Below, one piece after another: positions 8,910 to 17,351 of a stretch of 17,351 nucleotides of DNA. Positions within the stretch are counted from its first letter, which is position 1. Every line of letters begins with the position of its first letter. Position numbers and translations under genes: made by a program. The notes under the pieces are model-generated. The model was not told the DNA's origin. It made no database searches and worked only from the letters and a program-made list of their open reading frames with translations. Location: contig NC_030999.1 in assembly GCF_000149955.1 (NCBI RefSeq), forward strand, positions 1,821,012 through 1,838,362, written 5' to 3'. Source of the stretch: Fusarium oxysporum f. sp. lycopersici 4287. Lineage: Eukaryota; Ascomycota; Sordariomycetes; Hypocreales; Nectriaceae.

Positions 8910-11900
8910 ATGTCCCAACCCGCTCCAAAACGCCGAGGCCGCCCCCCGAGGAAAGTGCCACAAACGGAAGAGGAGCGGCTCGCCTCGCAACGCGCGCGAT
9001 CACAACGATACTACCAACGACAACACGGACAATCTGTTGATTCCCACCGCGTCGCCGTTGGATCGCAGAATGCGGAGTTTGTGTATCATTACCAACCCCA
9101 TCCACCTGCTCTACCATCGACTACGAACCCCGTTATTGGCCTCCACCTAGAGCCGCATCTTAACATACCAACACCTTTAGAGCAAGATGTAGTAGCCGAG
9201 CCCACTTGTGCGGGTGAGGCGGACACGGACCCAACAGCGGCATCAACGTCGTGGAATCCACCTGTCTGGAACCATCACGAGAATTCACGGGCCGCACGGT
9301 CGAGTTTAGATGATACACCCGAAGATAACTACAATCCGTTATTCGAGGACTCCCAAATACAACTCGAGCTTATATCACAACGACAAGACAATACAGGAGA
9401 TGGCTACGACGCGGTCATTGACAGGGGCGAAGCCAATTCTCCGCAACTCGAAGCTCGAGACGAAGAGCTGCAGGATTTAGTTGACAAGGTCCAGCAGTTG
9501 CTCATCACGACGCCGCCAGACAGTGAGGCAATAAGGAGGGATAGTGGCGATGGTCTGGCAGGAAGTTTGTGAACCTATAGATCAGGCGTGGCTCTATCTT
9601 GATAGAGGTACTGACGCGACTTACCAGATACGATCGAATCACTAGTAGCTTCCGGCTCAGCGTTTTTGCAGGGCGATGCGAGATCCTCGACTCCACAATC
9701 TCAAGGCTCTGCTCGGTTATCACGTAGATCTGATGAAGCCCAGGGACGAAGCCATGCGACAGCATCTGCAACGCCGTCATCGCAGTTACGAAATACAAGC
9801 ATGTTAGATGATTGGGTACGGCGGCCTTGTACTCGCTCCTCAGACAACTCTTCCAATGGAGTAACTTCACAAGCTTATGACTGCAACGGATTTCTTCTAC
9901 CGTCAGCCACGGGCGTGCAAAGGTTCACGCGGGAACACTCGGGCTTTGTCGATCGTTCTAGTGCCACATCGCCATCCTCTAATTCATCACCAAGAGGGTT
10001 TGGAGTAGAATGGATCTATCATGGGCTCTACTCGTGGAACCTCCGCCGTCGGCTGGAACGGGAAGACTACCTTACCACCGATGACGTTCTCTGCGGTATG
10101 CGGCTGGCCATTGAGCTGAGCGGCCGGCGGGACGTCACAACGCTCGCACGCGCCATTCATCTTGGTGAGCCTCAGAACAACTCTATCCAGCTGAGCCAGG
10201 CCGAGATCGAAGATATAAGACGGCATGACGCCACAATACTGTCGATCTTTCGTCCAGGTATCGAGGAGGGGGTCGGTCACTGGTCACTCGCCATCTATCA
10301 GCCAGCACGGCCGCATTTCTTATTCTGCGATTCACTTGGAAGTCGTGATGACTGCTACTATTCTGCGCTCCGAGACATCCACGACTCGGTACTTCCGGAC
10401 TCTGCGCCCGCATCCATTTGCGATGTGCCGATCACTCGACAAGTAAATGGCTGGACATGCGGTGTCATAGTCGTGGAATGTGCCCGACGATTTCTGACCG
10501 CACGAGAGCAGTATTGTAGTGAGGATTTGATGATAGAAGATCAGTCCGGGATACTCGACTGGACACAGCAGGAGCCGTATTTGTCCGAGATGCAAGACCC
10601 AGACTTGCGAGAGGTTGGTGCTATATCGTACTGGATCGAGGTGATATCGCAATATTTGGGCGCAACAACAAATCACAGTGCCACCTCCATCGGCAGCAGG
10701 AGGAGTAGTAGTAGCGATGCAGTTACCATCTCAGAGCCGGCTGACCCTGCGCTGCTCCTGTTCCAAGAGTGGAGCAGACCGGTAGGATGTACGTCCCGGC
10801 AACATGAAGAGGACCACTCCTCCCAGTTGGCGGATGCAACTACAAAGCGAGGCGTCTCTCCAAACTGCTCTTCTCTATTAGATATTGCAAAGAGGTTAGA
10901 GGGTGTAACTGGGGAGGATGGCACAAACGGGCCACTACCTTGCGTCCTTGACCCAGCGAAGGATCTCTTAAGGTCCGGCACGCGGGAGTCCTCATCACCG
11001 GACGCTGGCCTAACACGCTATGGCGGACCCTGCAAAGCCGCCATGGAAGGCTTGGTAGAGGGTGAACAAGATCCGCCCTATCTCTGCATGCATTCTAACC
11101 ATAGCGCTCGACGTCTGGAAGATGACAGGATATCGTCGTCCTACGACATCGATAGTCTTTGCAGCTTCCCCACGTCCCTTGGCGTGGCCCGGCTGGGGAT
11201 TCAGTGGTACACTCAGTCGCATGTCACGCTCAACCTAGTCGATAATGTCCATCTGAGCATGGAAATCCCAGGTACGCGTGAGCAAGATGGCACAGTGACA
11301 ACCCAGCCTCTCCATACCATCCCCAACTACTGCCTTGGACGTGTCATTGGCCTTGCGGATACGTTCATCTGGGCCTTCTTCCCTGCCCTTTTCTCCGGCA
11401 AGCTCTCCGATCCTTACAGCCAGACCTGTATTCCCAAAAAGAACTTCGTGCACTGGTACGAGGAGGTGATGCTGCCCGCCATACAAGCTGTTGTCGATGA
11501 CAATAACATACTCCAGTATATCCCAAAGACACATGCCATCGCGTCTTCGGACTGCAGTGCGCCTCGGGAAGCGTTAGCAGCTCTGGCGGTGGCGGAGGAA
11601 GAGGAGGCCGATATGGAAGAAGAACTGGATGGGTTTACCGGAGCGAAAAGACGAGACGGTCCGGCCGCACAGCCGGGGTCACGACGCAAGCACTTCTACG
11701 TCACGCTTCAGTCCCGCTACCTCGCAGCTTTATGGGAGGAGATACATTCCAGGGCTGCTCTCTGGCCTGAATATGCAGGGTTGCGACTCTACATGGCTGC
11801 TAAGAACACCAAACTGACATGGATGCGGCCCACGTTCGAGTCGGCACTCGCGGAGTGGCAGCACCACTGGAATTCTGCGGTTGACGAGGCGTACATTGAT

Positions 11901-14441
11901 CCGGATGTCACTTACATTGACATCGGCCGCCAGATGACGCCGGCCGATACAGGACCACATGGACGCGTGCTTATCTGGCGCCGTTGCTGCATGGATAGGC
12001 TCTGGCGTCGCCGGCTACAGTGGAGCCGGATCCAAAATCGGCTGTATCATCGTGAGGAAGACGCTTGCAAGGACGAATCGGGCAAACGTCAGGCTCCGCC
12101 AATCCGCAGGACGACCTATCCGTTTGTTACTCTTCGTGATGCGAGAGATATGACCATCACTCCTAGTTCATCAAGCTGGGAGCTTCGAAATGGTCTCGTG
12201 TATAGCCAGTTCTACAACCTCATCAAAGTTCCCTTCGATGCAGCTAAGCAGTACCCGTTCCAGAACCGCCACACCGAGAGCATGGCGCTAGACCCATCGT
12301 ATCTCAGAGATCAACGTAACTCCACACGAGGGGCACATGCCCACCAGTCCCGAGTACAATGTGCCTACCGTCTGAGCAAGCTCCGTATTCATCGCAACGT
12401 TCCCGCTGTCGACCAGAATGAGGATGATGATGATGATGAGATACATCATGAAGAATCAACACATCACCCATTCACATATGGTATACGTGCAGAAGACAGG
12501 GTATCATTGGCCCTTCTACGGCGTATCACTGGTCTGTTCTCATCTAGCCCCCCGCAGGATGGGTCAGGCGATGATGAAGAAGATGAAGAGAGGGACCATC
12601 CATTCTTCTCCGTTTCTTCTCAAACGATGGCCCGTTTCCTCCGTGCTAGCGTCAATCGATATTGTTTCCTATTTGAATATGTAAAATCGCAGACCGGCTT
12701 GAAATATTCACTTCCCGAGACTGTTGTTATGGCAGCAGCGCTTCGTGGACTTCGGTTCAGCTACGATTGTTCCCTCATCGCGAAAGAATCGGTACTCTGG
12801 GGAGATAGATGGACGTCGACGCAGCGCGTGAGAGTTGAGGGTGGGGAAGCGCGGATCGTCAAGGTAGAGCGAGAAGGGCTAGGTCTGAACAAGACGTCTA
12901 CGTCGCACGGTTTTGGCTGGTGGCTACCAGGGAAGTTTGACTGGAGTACCTGGCGGTTCGCCTCCGACGTTGGCGATCGACTCGCCGTAGGCAACGACCT
13001 CCTACGCCAGGATTACAAGCGTCAATGGAGAGTCCTCAAGGATATTCGAGACGTTCACGTTCGCATGTGGCAAGCCCAGAGTTGGTTAGGGCGATATCGA
13101 GTACAGGACGACGGGGCGGCAAAGAGACTGTGGCTCGAATATCTGCATTCCACAGTCATCGAGCTCTTCCAACGGGATGTCTGGCGGGCGGCCTTGAGGA
13201 GCGTGAGCTGGAAGACAGGCTCCGATGTCACCGATGAGGCATCGATGAGATATCCCGAGTCTAGCCCACCGAGCTTCTGCTATGATACGTTATCGGATCT
13301 GTTTCACGACCGTCAACATGATACGAGCCACACGAGACCACACCTCGTCGCTGGCAATAAGATACGGTCGACCAGTATGAAGGACCTTTTCGATGACCTG
13401 TTCTCACCGAGCTCTACCGGCACGACCATGAAGCGTCGTAGAGGGTGGGCTTCGCTGCCCTATCGTATCGCGACTCGTCGAAGCATCGAGCTCGTGGAGA
13501 TGGTGCTTGGGGCGGCGGCCGCAACACAGTGGTACGCACAGCTTAGGCGAATTGTGCTATTGACACATTGGATTCTGCCCTGGCCGTCAGACACAGAGCT
13601 TCTAACGACGACAAAAGAAAGTAGGGCTACCAATCTCAAACGCCGGCTTACTTGGGCCTCGGTTGTCCACATCACTCCATCTTCCAAGTCTACAGGGCAC
13701 GTCGAGCCTGCTGTACCGACGCGAAAGGTCAACGACGCAGACCGTCAGGTCTCCACTCAAGACGATCTATCGCAACTACTGTCAGAAGTATGCAGGCGTC
13801 GGTTCGGGGATAAAGGCTGGGCAAGTAGTGCAGACAATACAAAACCGTGCTACCACTGGTCTACAGGAGACTTGATCAGCAGCACGCGCAACTGTATTGG
13901 AATTGATACGCTTCGACTTGGCCGTGCTGTTGGGGCATATAATAGAGGTTGTATCTTTCCCGTAGTAGAGAACGGCCATCCGCCCCAATTACGGATGGTC
14001 ACGCGTATTCGAGATAAAACCCTAGACGAGCTCAGCCAAGTTTTCAGCGAGCTACTGGAGGTTGGCAACGTTCATCCTAGCACTCCAGGGGGAAGCATCA
14101 CACCCGAAATTGGACAGTCTCGCGTATCATTTTCGCGTTCCGCGACATGGCAAGCTGAGCAAGAAGCTCCAAGAGGTCCAGCAGCACAGTCACGAGGATT
14201 CCGTTATCTACAACTGCTAGCTAGGAAACGTCCACGAACAGCGGAGGAGCGGGAAAGACTCCGGAGACATTTCCGACGACGTGACTGTGTACGAGCTGGT
14301 AAGGTTGTCGTCGGTACGGATTCGATCCATTCCGACGATAAGGGTTCGAGCGCGCAGACAGAGGAGACGGACCAGTCGTGGAGACCACAGAAACGTTTGA
14401 GAAAGGCAGTCAGAGACCAGATGATAGTCAGGCTAGAGTAA
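8910..14441 (+). CDS. Giant two-exon protein with AT-hook-like N-terminus and Ulp1-type (C48) protease domain
   Basis: Exons 8910-9564 and 9628-14441 join in frame to 1822 residues. Residues 7-15 are KRRGRPPRK, a textbook AT-hook core, followed by an Arg/Gln-rich basic stretch. Residues about 50-330 are low-complexity. A Ulp1/SENP-like cysteine protease domain follows, with HWS (His436), FCDSLG (Asp453), and QVNGWTCG (Gln490, Cys496). The His-Asp spacing of 17 and Gln-Cys spacing of 6 equal those of yeast Ulp1 (514/531 and 574/580), so the catalytic set is complete; SUMO or ubiquitin-like cleavage is the family role. The remaining 1300 residues have no domain I can name. They contain Trp/Arg-rich helical stretches (VLIWRRCCMDRLWRRR), acidic runs (EDDDDDE; DDEEDEE) and a very basic C-terminus (RKRPRTAEERERLRRHFRRRD) fit for nuclear import. 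I remember similar long proteins as repeated families in ascomycetes. A long intact frame implies recent activity or selection. Candidate mobile-element protein; substrate unknown. Confidence 0.85.
9565..9627 (+). other. Intron of the Ulp1-like gene (63 bp)
   Basis: Donor GTTTGT at 9565, branch site TACTGAC at 9609-9615, acceptor TTACCAG ending at 9627. The exons join in phase 1 (GGA-A / AT-ACG), which removes the TGA at 9570-9572 and links the AT-hook-like exon to the protease exon without a stop. Confidence 0.85.
12418..12440 (+). repeat. In-frame GAT microsatellite encoding an Asp run
   Basis: Repeated GAT codons inside the large Ulp1-like gene encode the acidic run EDDDDDE. The repeat keeps the frame open, so length changes by whole codons would be tolerated. 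Confidence 0.7.
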
Positions 14442-15164
14442 TGTAGCAATCAGTGAATATCAGTCAAAGCGAACAGAGGGCTTCTCCATGATGGATAGCG
14501 CAGTAGGTACCTTCCATCCTTATGGCGAAGATAACACTAGTTTGAGCTGCACTGTCGAACTAGACGGGGGTGAGCGGCATGAATGTATGCAGAGCGTACA
14601 TGATGGGGTGAGAACTATGGGTGCAGTACGATGTATTTTCTTGCGTAATTTCAAGGCTACCTTTGTAGCGCACACGTGCATAAAGTTATGATCGCAGCTG
14701 CCGACGGATAGAAAAAAAGCAAGTTGTTAGGTCCCAAAATCCGGACAAGGTTTATTGTTCAGGTGGAATAAGTGGCCGAGGCTTGACAGGAAATTACGCA
14801 ACTTTGGCCGGCATTATACCTGGACCTATTTTTAAGACCGATATCATACTCGACTCAGAAATTCTATAATGCGCGCTAGTTAAAGAAAAGAAATCTACAT
14901 AATACTAAATACTAGATGGCCTCAGTCAAAAGGATGCTTTACGGCAGTTGCAGTATAAAATACGCAGCGACTTGGAATGGGTGTATGGTATAGGGTAGTT
15001 AGCTGGTGTCGAAAAATGAGGCAGCATGGACCTTCATGATGAGACTTGGAAAAAACTACATCGCGACTCTAGCATTATCATCACCACTCTAATATGTATT
15101 TTTTAACGTAAGATGCAGTAATATTTAGGTAGGTATGCTAAACAGTACAAGCCGAAAACATACT
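14442..15164. other. AT-rich intergenic region after the Ulp1-like gene
   Basis: No supported gene. A 67-codon frame at 14488-14691 has no recognisable content. No inverted copy of sequence upstream of 8910 was found by eye. Confidence 0.5.
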
Positions 15165-15506
15165 TCAGTACATTTCCACACGGTATTTCATGCCACGACG
15201 AGTTCCTTCTTCTTCAAGCCGACTCAGCAATCTCTTTTTTGCGCCGGGACTGGATGCATCTTCCTTCAAGATAAAAGGCACAGCGATTTCCTCAATGAGG
15301 TTACAAAACCTATGAATATCGTCCGTTTTAATGTCCCGTTTTGAACGACAGACGAAAAGAATGCTTCCCTGGTGAAGGTGACGTCGGTAATTAGGCGAGT
15401 GAACCCATTCTCCACCTTTGACAGAAGTTGTCATCAACAAAAGCTGAGCCAGAGGATTGTAGTCAAAAAACACGCCGAAGGGGTCCTGGTTAGGGTTACA
15501 AGTCAT
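15165..15506 (-). CDS. Possible small hypothetical protein (113 aa)
   Basis: An ATG at 15506 on the minus strand opens a 113-codon frame with a balanced, protein-like composition. It includes DPFGVFFDYNPLAQLLLM, an alternating charged/hydrophobic middle (RSKRDIKTDDIHRFCNLIEEI) and a basic C-terminus. There is no signal peptide, membrane segment or family I recognise. It is divergent from the ParB-like gene, with the 62-bp repeats between them. The N-terminal codons fall on the GGTTAGGGTTAC sequence at 15488-15499. It could be a chance frame or one exon of a longer minus-strand gene. Confidence 0.35.
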   Translation of the reverse strand: MTCNPNQDPFGVFFDYNPLAQLLLMTTSVKGGEWVHSPNYRRHLHQGSILFVCRSKRDIKTDDIHRFCNLIEEIAVPFILKEDASSPGAKKRLLSRLEEEGTRRGMKYRVEMY

Positions 15507-15590
15507 AAATATTTAGACCTTTTTACTTATAGGTCTCTACATTTTTATAACCTTGCTAGTAAACTTGCCATTTTTTCTACACCAGACCCG

Positions 15591-15765
15591 CCTAAACCTA
15601 GGTTTAGGTGTCCGTGCACCATACCTTTCCCAAAACTTTTGCCAATTCATTCTTTGAACCTGGGTTCAGGTGTCCGTGCACCCTCAATCCTCCAAAACTT
15701 TTGCCAATTCATATCTCAATCCCAGGTTTAAGTGTCCGTGCGCCCCATCCTCCCTCTAAACTTTT
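15591..15765 (+). repeat. Three tandem copies of a 62-bp repeat, each opening with a palindromic block
   Basis: The core GTGTCCGTGC recurs at exact 62-bp intervals (TGTCCG at 15609, 15671 and 15733). It is followed about 20 bp later by CCAAAACTTTTGCCAATTCA (complete in copies 1 and 2, decayed to TAAACTTTTAACC in copy 3). Copy 1 starts with a perfect 18-bp palindrome, CCTAAACCTAGGTTTAGG (15591-15608). The matching block in copy 2 is a near-palindrome (TGAACC/GGTTCA), and in copy 3 only the right half remains. The array lies about 270-440 bp before the ParB-like start codon. Confidence 0.88.
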
Positions 15766-15958
15766 AACCTTCTATTTCCCTCTCCGCACTTTTCATTCGC
15801 CCTCCCTTCTTTGTCTCCTACCTTTCTTTGATTGGTCGCCTTTCTGATCCCTGTATCCTCTCCCGTCTCCCATTCGATATAATAATACTCCTCATACTTT
15901 CATCCATATCCTCTTTCTCTCCCCTCAACTATTCCTTCCCACATCTCACCTAACTTGG
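15740..15958 (+). promoter_or_regulatory. CT-rich promoter of the ParB-like gene with inverted CCAAT box
   Basis: The plus strand is strongly pyrimidine-rich for about 200 bp, typical of promoters of expressed genes in filamentous fungi. An ATTGG (reverse CCAAT box, the binding site of the HAP/CBF complex) is at 15831-15835. AT-rich TATA-like sequence follows at about 15975-16000, and the start codon at 16034 sits in a good context (CACCACCATGA). Confidence 0.6.
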
Positions 15959-16033
15959 GAACAAAGTAACGATAAAATATACATCATACATAATATATAC
16001 CAATCCACTGCCCTCATCATCCTCACCACCACC

Positions 16034-17351
16034 ATGATCAAAATTGGTCGCCCTCTGCCTCCCAAATCTAACACGAATCCCCGGCCCTCCAAGCGCCGGA
16101 AAACTACACCTATCCACCCTTCTCATGAACCCCATCATCCATCCACTTCTCCCTCCCTTACCCCCGTCGTCAACGACATCCCATCATCATCATCACCACC
16201 ACCGTCACCATCCAAGCCCGCCAAATCCCCAAAGCCTGCTCCACAAACCTTCACCGAGGTCGATTCCCTGAGGAAACAGGCGGAGCCCTACCGCCTTGCC
16301 GTCGCTGAGCTACCCATCCATCTCCTCGACTTCTCCTGGTCTCGCGGCAGTAACAGGCCCCTCGACCGCAACCATGTCGCCCATCTTTGTCGCTCTTTCC
16401 AGAATGGTGGCCTCGCACGTCGAGCTGAGCAGCACTACATCCAGGTCTCCTGCAGTGCCGCCGCCGTTCAAAAGATGATCATCAACGCCCTCCCAGATAC
16501 CAATCAGAGCCATATCCAGGACCGACGTCAATATGTGTTATCGTTTAGAAACTGGGCCGATTTCATTGACGAGAGGCCCGAGCTCATGGCTGGCCAGCAT
16601 CGCATCGAGGCCTTGAAAGACTACGTGAAACAGACGCATTCTGATTCGAGCGATTTATGGTGGATTTGCGAGTTTTACGACAAAGGTGTGACCCCTCTCA
16701 ATCGTCCCCGATACTATTAACAAATCTTCATTCCGTACATGTTTAATATATACATGACAAACCATACTCACCCTTCTGCACAGACACTCTACCAGTCGAA
16801 CTTGACATCAAGCTTCGTGTCAATCGCCGTGATCTCACCCTGCCCGACACCCATGGTCAAATCTGGCTACAGCTCGTCTCGGCCTTTGATCGGGATCCCA
16901 CTTTATTTTCCGTCGAGAGAAATGTCAACAAGAAGGGTATCGAGAAAAGCATGCTGGACATCTTGTGCCTGACAAGTGAAGCTCGCTTTCCCATCAGCCG
17001 TCTCGTCACGCTGTGGCGAAGCGAGCGGTGGAGACCTCGGGTTACCCGCTGGTGTCGAACCTCCCTGGGGAGAACCACATTTAACATTTCAAAATGGTAT
17101 CAGATCGCAGGGTACAGACTGGACGATGTGAGTGACTCGCCCTTGGTGTCTGTGGATCATGGTTCATCATTCATCGTTTCGTCCATCTCTTCCACTCCAG
17201 GGCAAAAAAAGAAAAAGAAAGAAAAAGAAAAATAATCTTGGCCACCATCAAGCCTTACCTAGAACATATTGCTGACCTGGGAGTAGTATTGGTTCGATGC
17301 GTTCTACCAGGTACTCGAAACTCTGAGGGCACTTCCTACCTCCACCTCCGA
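16034..17351 (+). CDS. ParB/sulfiredoxin-fold-like fungal protein, 3' end beyond the window
   Basis: Exons 16034-16685, 16784-17127 and 17287 onward join in frame. The first 80 or so residues are Pro/Ser/basic and disordered, with a possible nuclear signal (PSKRRK). Residues about 90-215 resemble the ParB/Srx fold: an N-terminal LLDFSWSRGSNRPLDRNHV stretch (Trp102) and a GQHR motif (residues 187-190) followed by the helix IEALKDYVKQ. This is the position of the G-x-H/x-R signature that binds nucleotide in ParB N-terminal domains and sulfiredoxin. The second exon (LRVNRRDLTLPD, WRPRVTRWCRTSLGRTTFNIS) is a conserved all-fungal extension that I remember from multi-copy proteins in Fusarium-like fungi. 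It ends LDD, then YWFDAFYQVLETL in exon 3. Enzymatic activity and partners are unknown; bacterial ParB hydrolyses CTP and clamps DNA, but that cannot be transferred here. Frame is intact to the window edge. Confidence 0.78.
16686..16783 (+). other. First intron of the ParB-like gene (98 bp)
   Basis: Donor GTGTGA at 16686, branch-like TACTCAC about 15 bp before the CAG acceptor ending at 16783. Joining AAA-G to AC-ACT keeps phase 1 and skips the TAA at 16718-16720. Confidence 0.78.
17128..17286 (+). other. Second intron of the ParB-like gene (159 bp)
   Basis: Donor GTGAGT at 17128, branch site GCTGAC at 17271-17276, acceptor GTAG ending at 17286. The join is phase 0 (GAT / TAT) and continues as DDYWFDAF. 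The intron contains a purine-only tract of AAAAAG units at 17204-17232. Confidence 0.7.

Noticed and set aside
8779..9150. Alternative 123-codon frame overlapping the first exon of the Ulp1-like gene.
   Set aside because: It lacks motifs, whereas the 8910 frame has an AT-hook and splices cleanly to the protease exon.
9505..9870. Minus-strand frame over the intron of the Ulp1-like gene.
   Set aside because: It is antisense to a well-supported exon-intron-exon structure and has no recognisable content.
17201..17351. A frameshifted, pseudogenised end of the ParB-like gene, using an acceptor at 17200 and reading ILATIKPYLEHIADLG.
   Set aside because: That acceptor leads to TGA at 17273 and needs two frame changes. 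The acceptor at 17286 with CTGAC branch site restores a clean phase-0 join (DD / YWFDAF), so no disruption is needed.
1..17351. CRISPR array, retron, bacterial operon or plasmid features.
   Set aside because: The introns, codon context and gene families are fungal; no regularly spaced short repeats with unique spacers occur, and the only tandem array (62 bp, three contiguous units) is not CRISPR-like.
1..17351. Terminal inverted repeats or a tyrosine-recombinase (Starship-type) captain gene.
   Set aside because: No long inverted repeat pair was visible by eye, and none of the proteins shows a recombinase motif set; absence by eye is not proof for the repeats.

Overview
This looks like nuclear DNA of a filamentous ascomycete (Pezizomycotina). 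The evidence is short introns (about 60-160 bp) with CTGAC/TACTGAC-type branch sites, a CT-rich promoter, long GC-richer reading frames separated by AT-rich gene-poor DNA, and protein families that I associate with expanded, repetitive gene families in such fungi. The species cannot be named from the sequence.

Layout. (1) 206-2855, plus strand: a multi-exon gene for a fungal kinase-like protein. It has a basic N-terminus, a long Ser/Asp/Glu-rich linker and a C-terminal kinase fold with HKD, N and DFE motifs. Its splicing, or its integrity around 1464-1600, is ambiguous. (2) 2856-3660: no supportable gene; it holds a cluster of ATACCA motifs and palindromes. (3) About 3570-3971: a small gene for a protein with a C-terminal membrane segment, apparently shifted by one base. 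(4) 3972-8909: almost 5 kb of AT-rich, gene-poor DNA with a scaffold gap (100 N), a direct repeat, an A15 run and a broken reading frame at 7119-7652. (5) 8910-14441, plus strand: a two-exon gene for a predicted 1822-residue protein with an AT-hook-like N-terminus, a Ulp1-type cysteine protease domain carrying a complete His/Asp/Gln/Cys set, and about 1300 further residues of no recognised domain. (6) 14442-15590: intergenic, with one possible minus-strand small gene (15165-15506). (7) 15591 to about 15765: three tandem copies of a 62-bp repeat, followed by a CT-rich promoter. (8) 16034 to beyond the window end: a three-or-more-exon gene for a ParB/sulfiredoxin-fold-like protein with a GQHR motif.

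How they may fit together. The kinase-like gene and the Ulp1-like gene are on the same strand, and both begin with a short, very basic, DNA-binding-like region in a small first exon. I read the window as an accessory, repeat-rich compartment. The large Ulp1-containing protein is the best candidate for an undescribed mobile-element or genome-conflict protein. No reverse transcriptase, tyrosine recombinase, helicase or recognisable DDE transposase was seen, and no terminal inverted repeats could be established by eye, so membership of one element is only a hypothesis.
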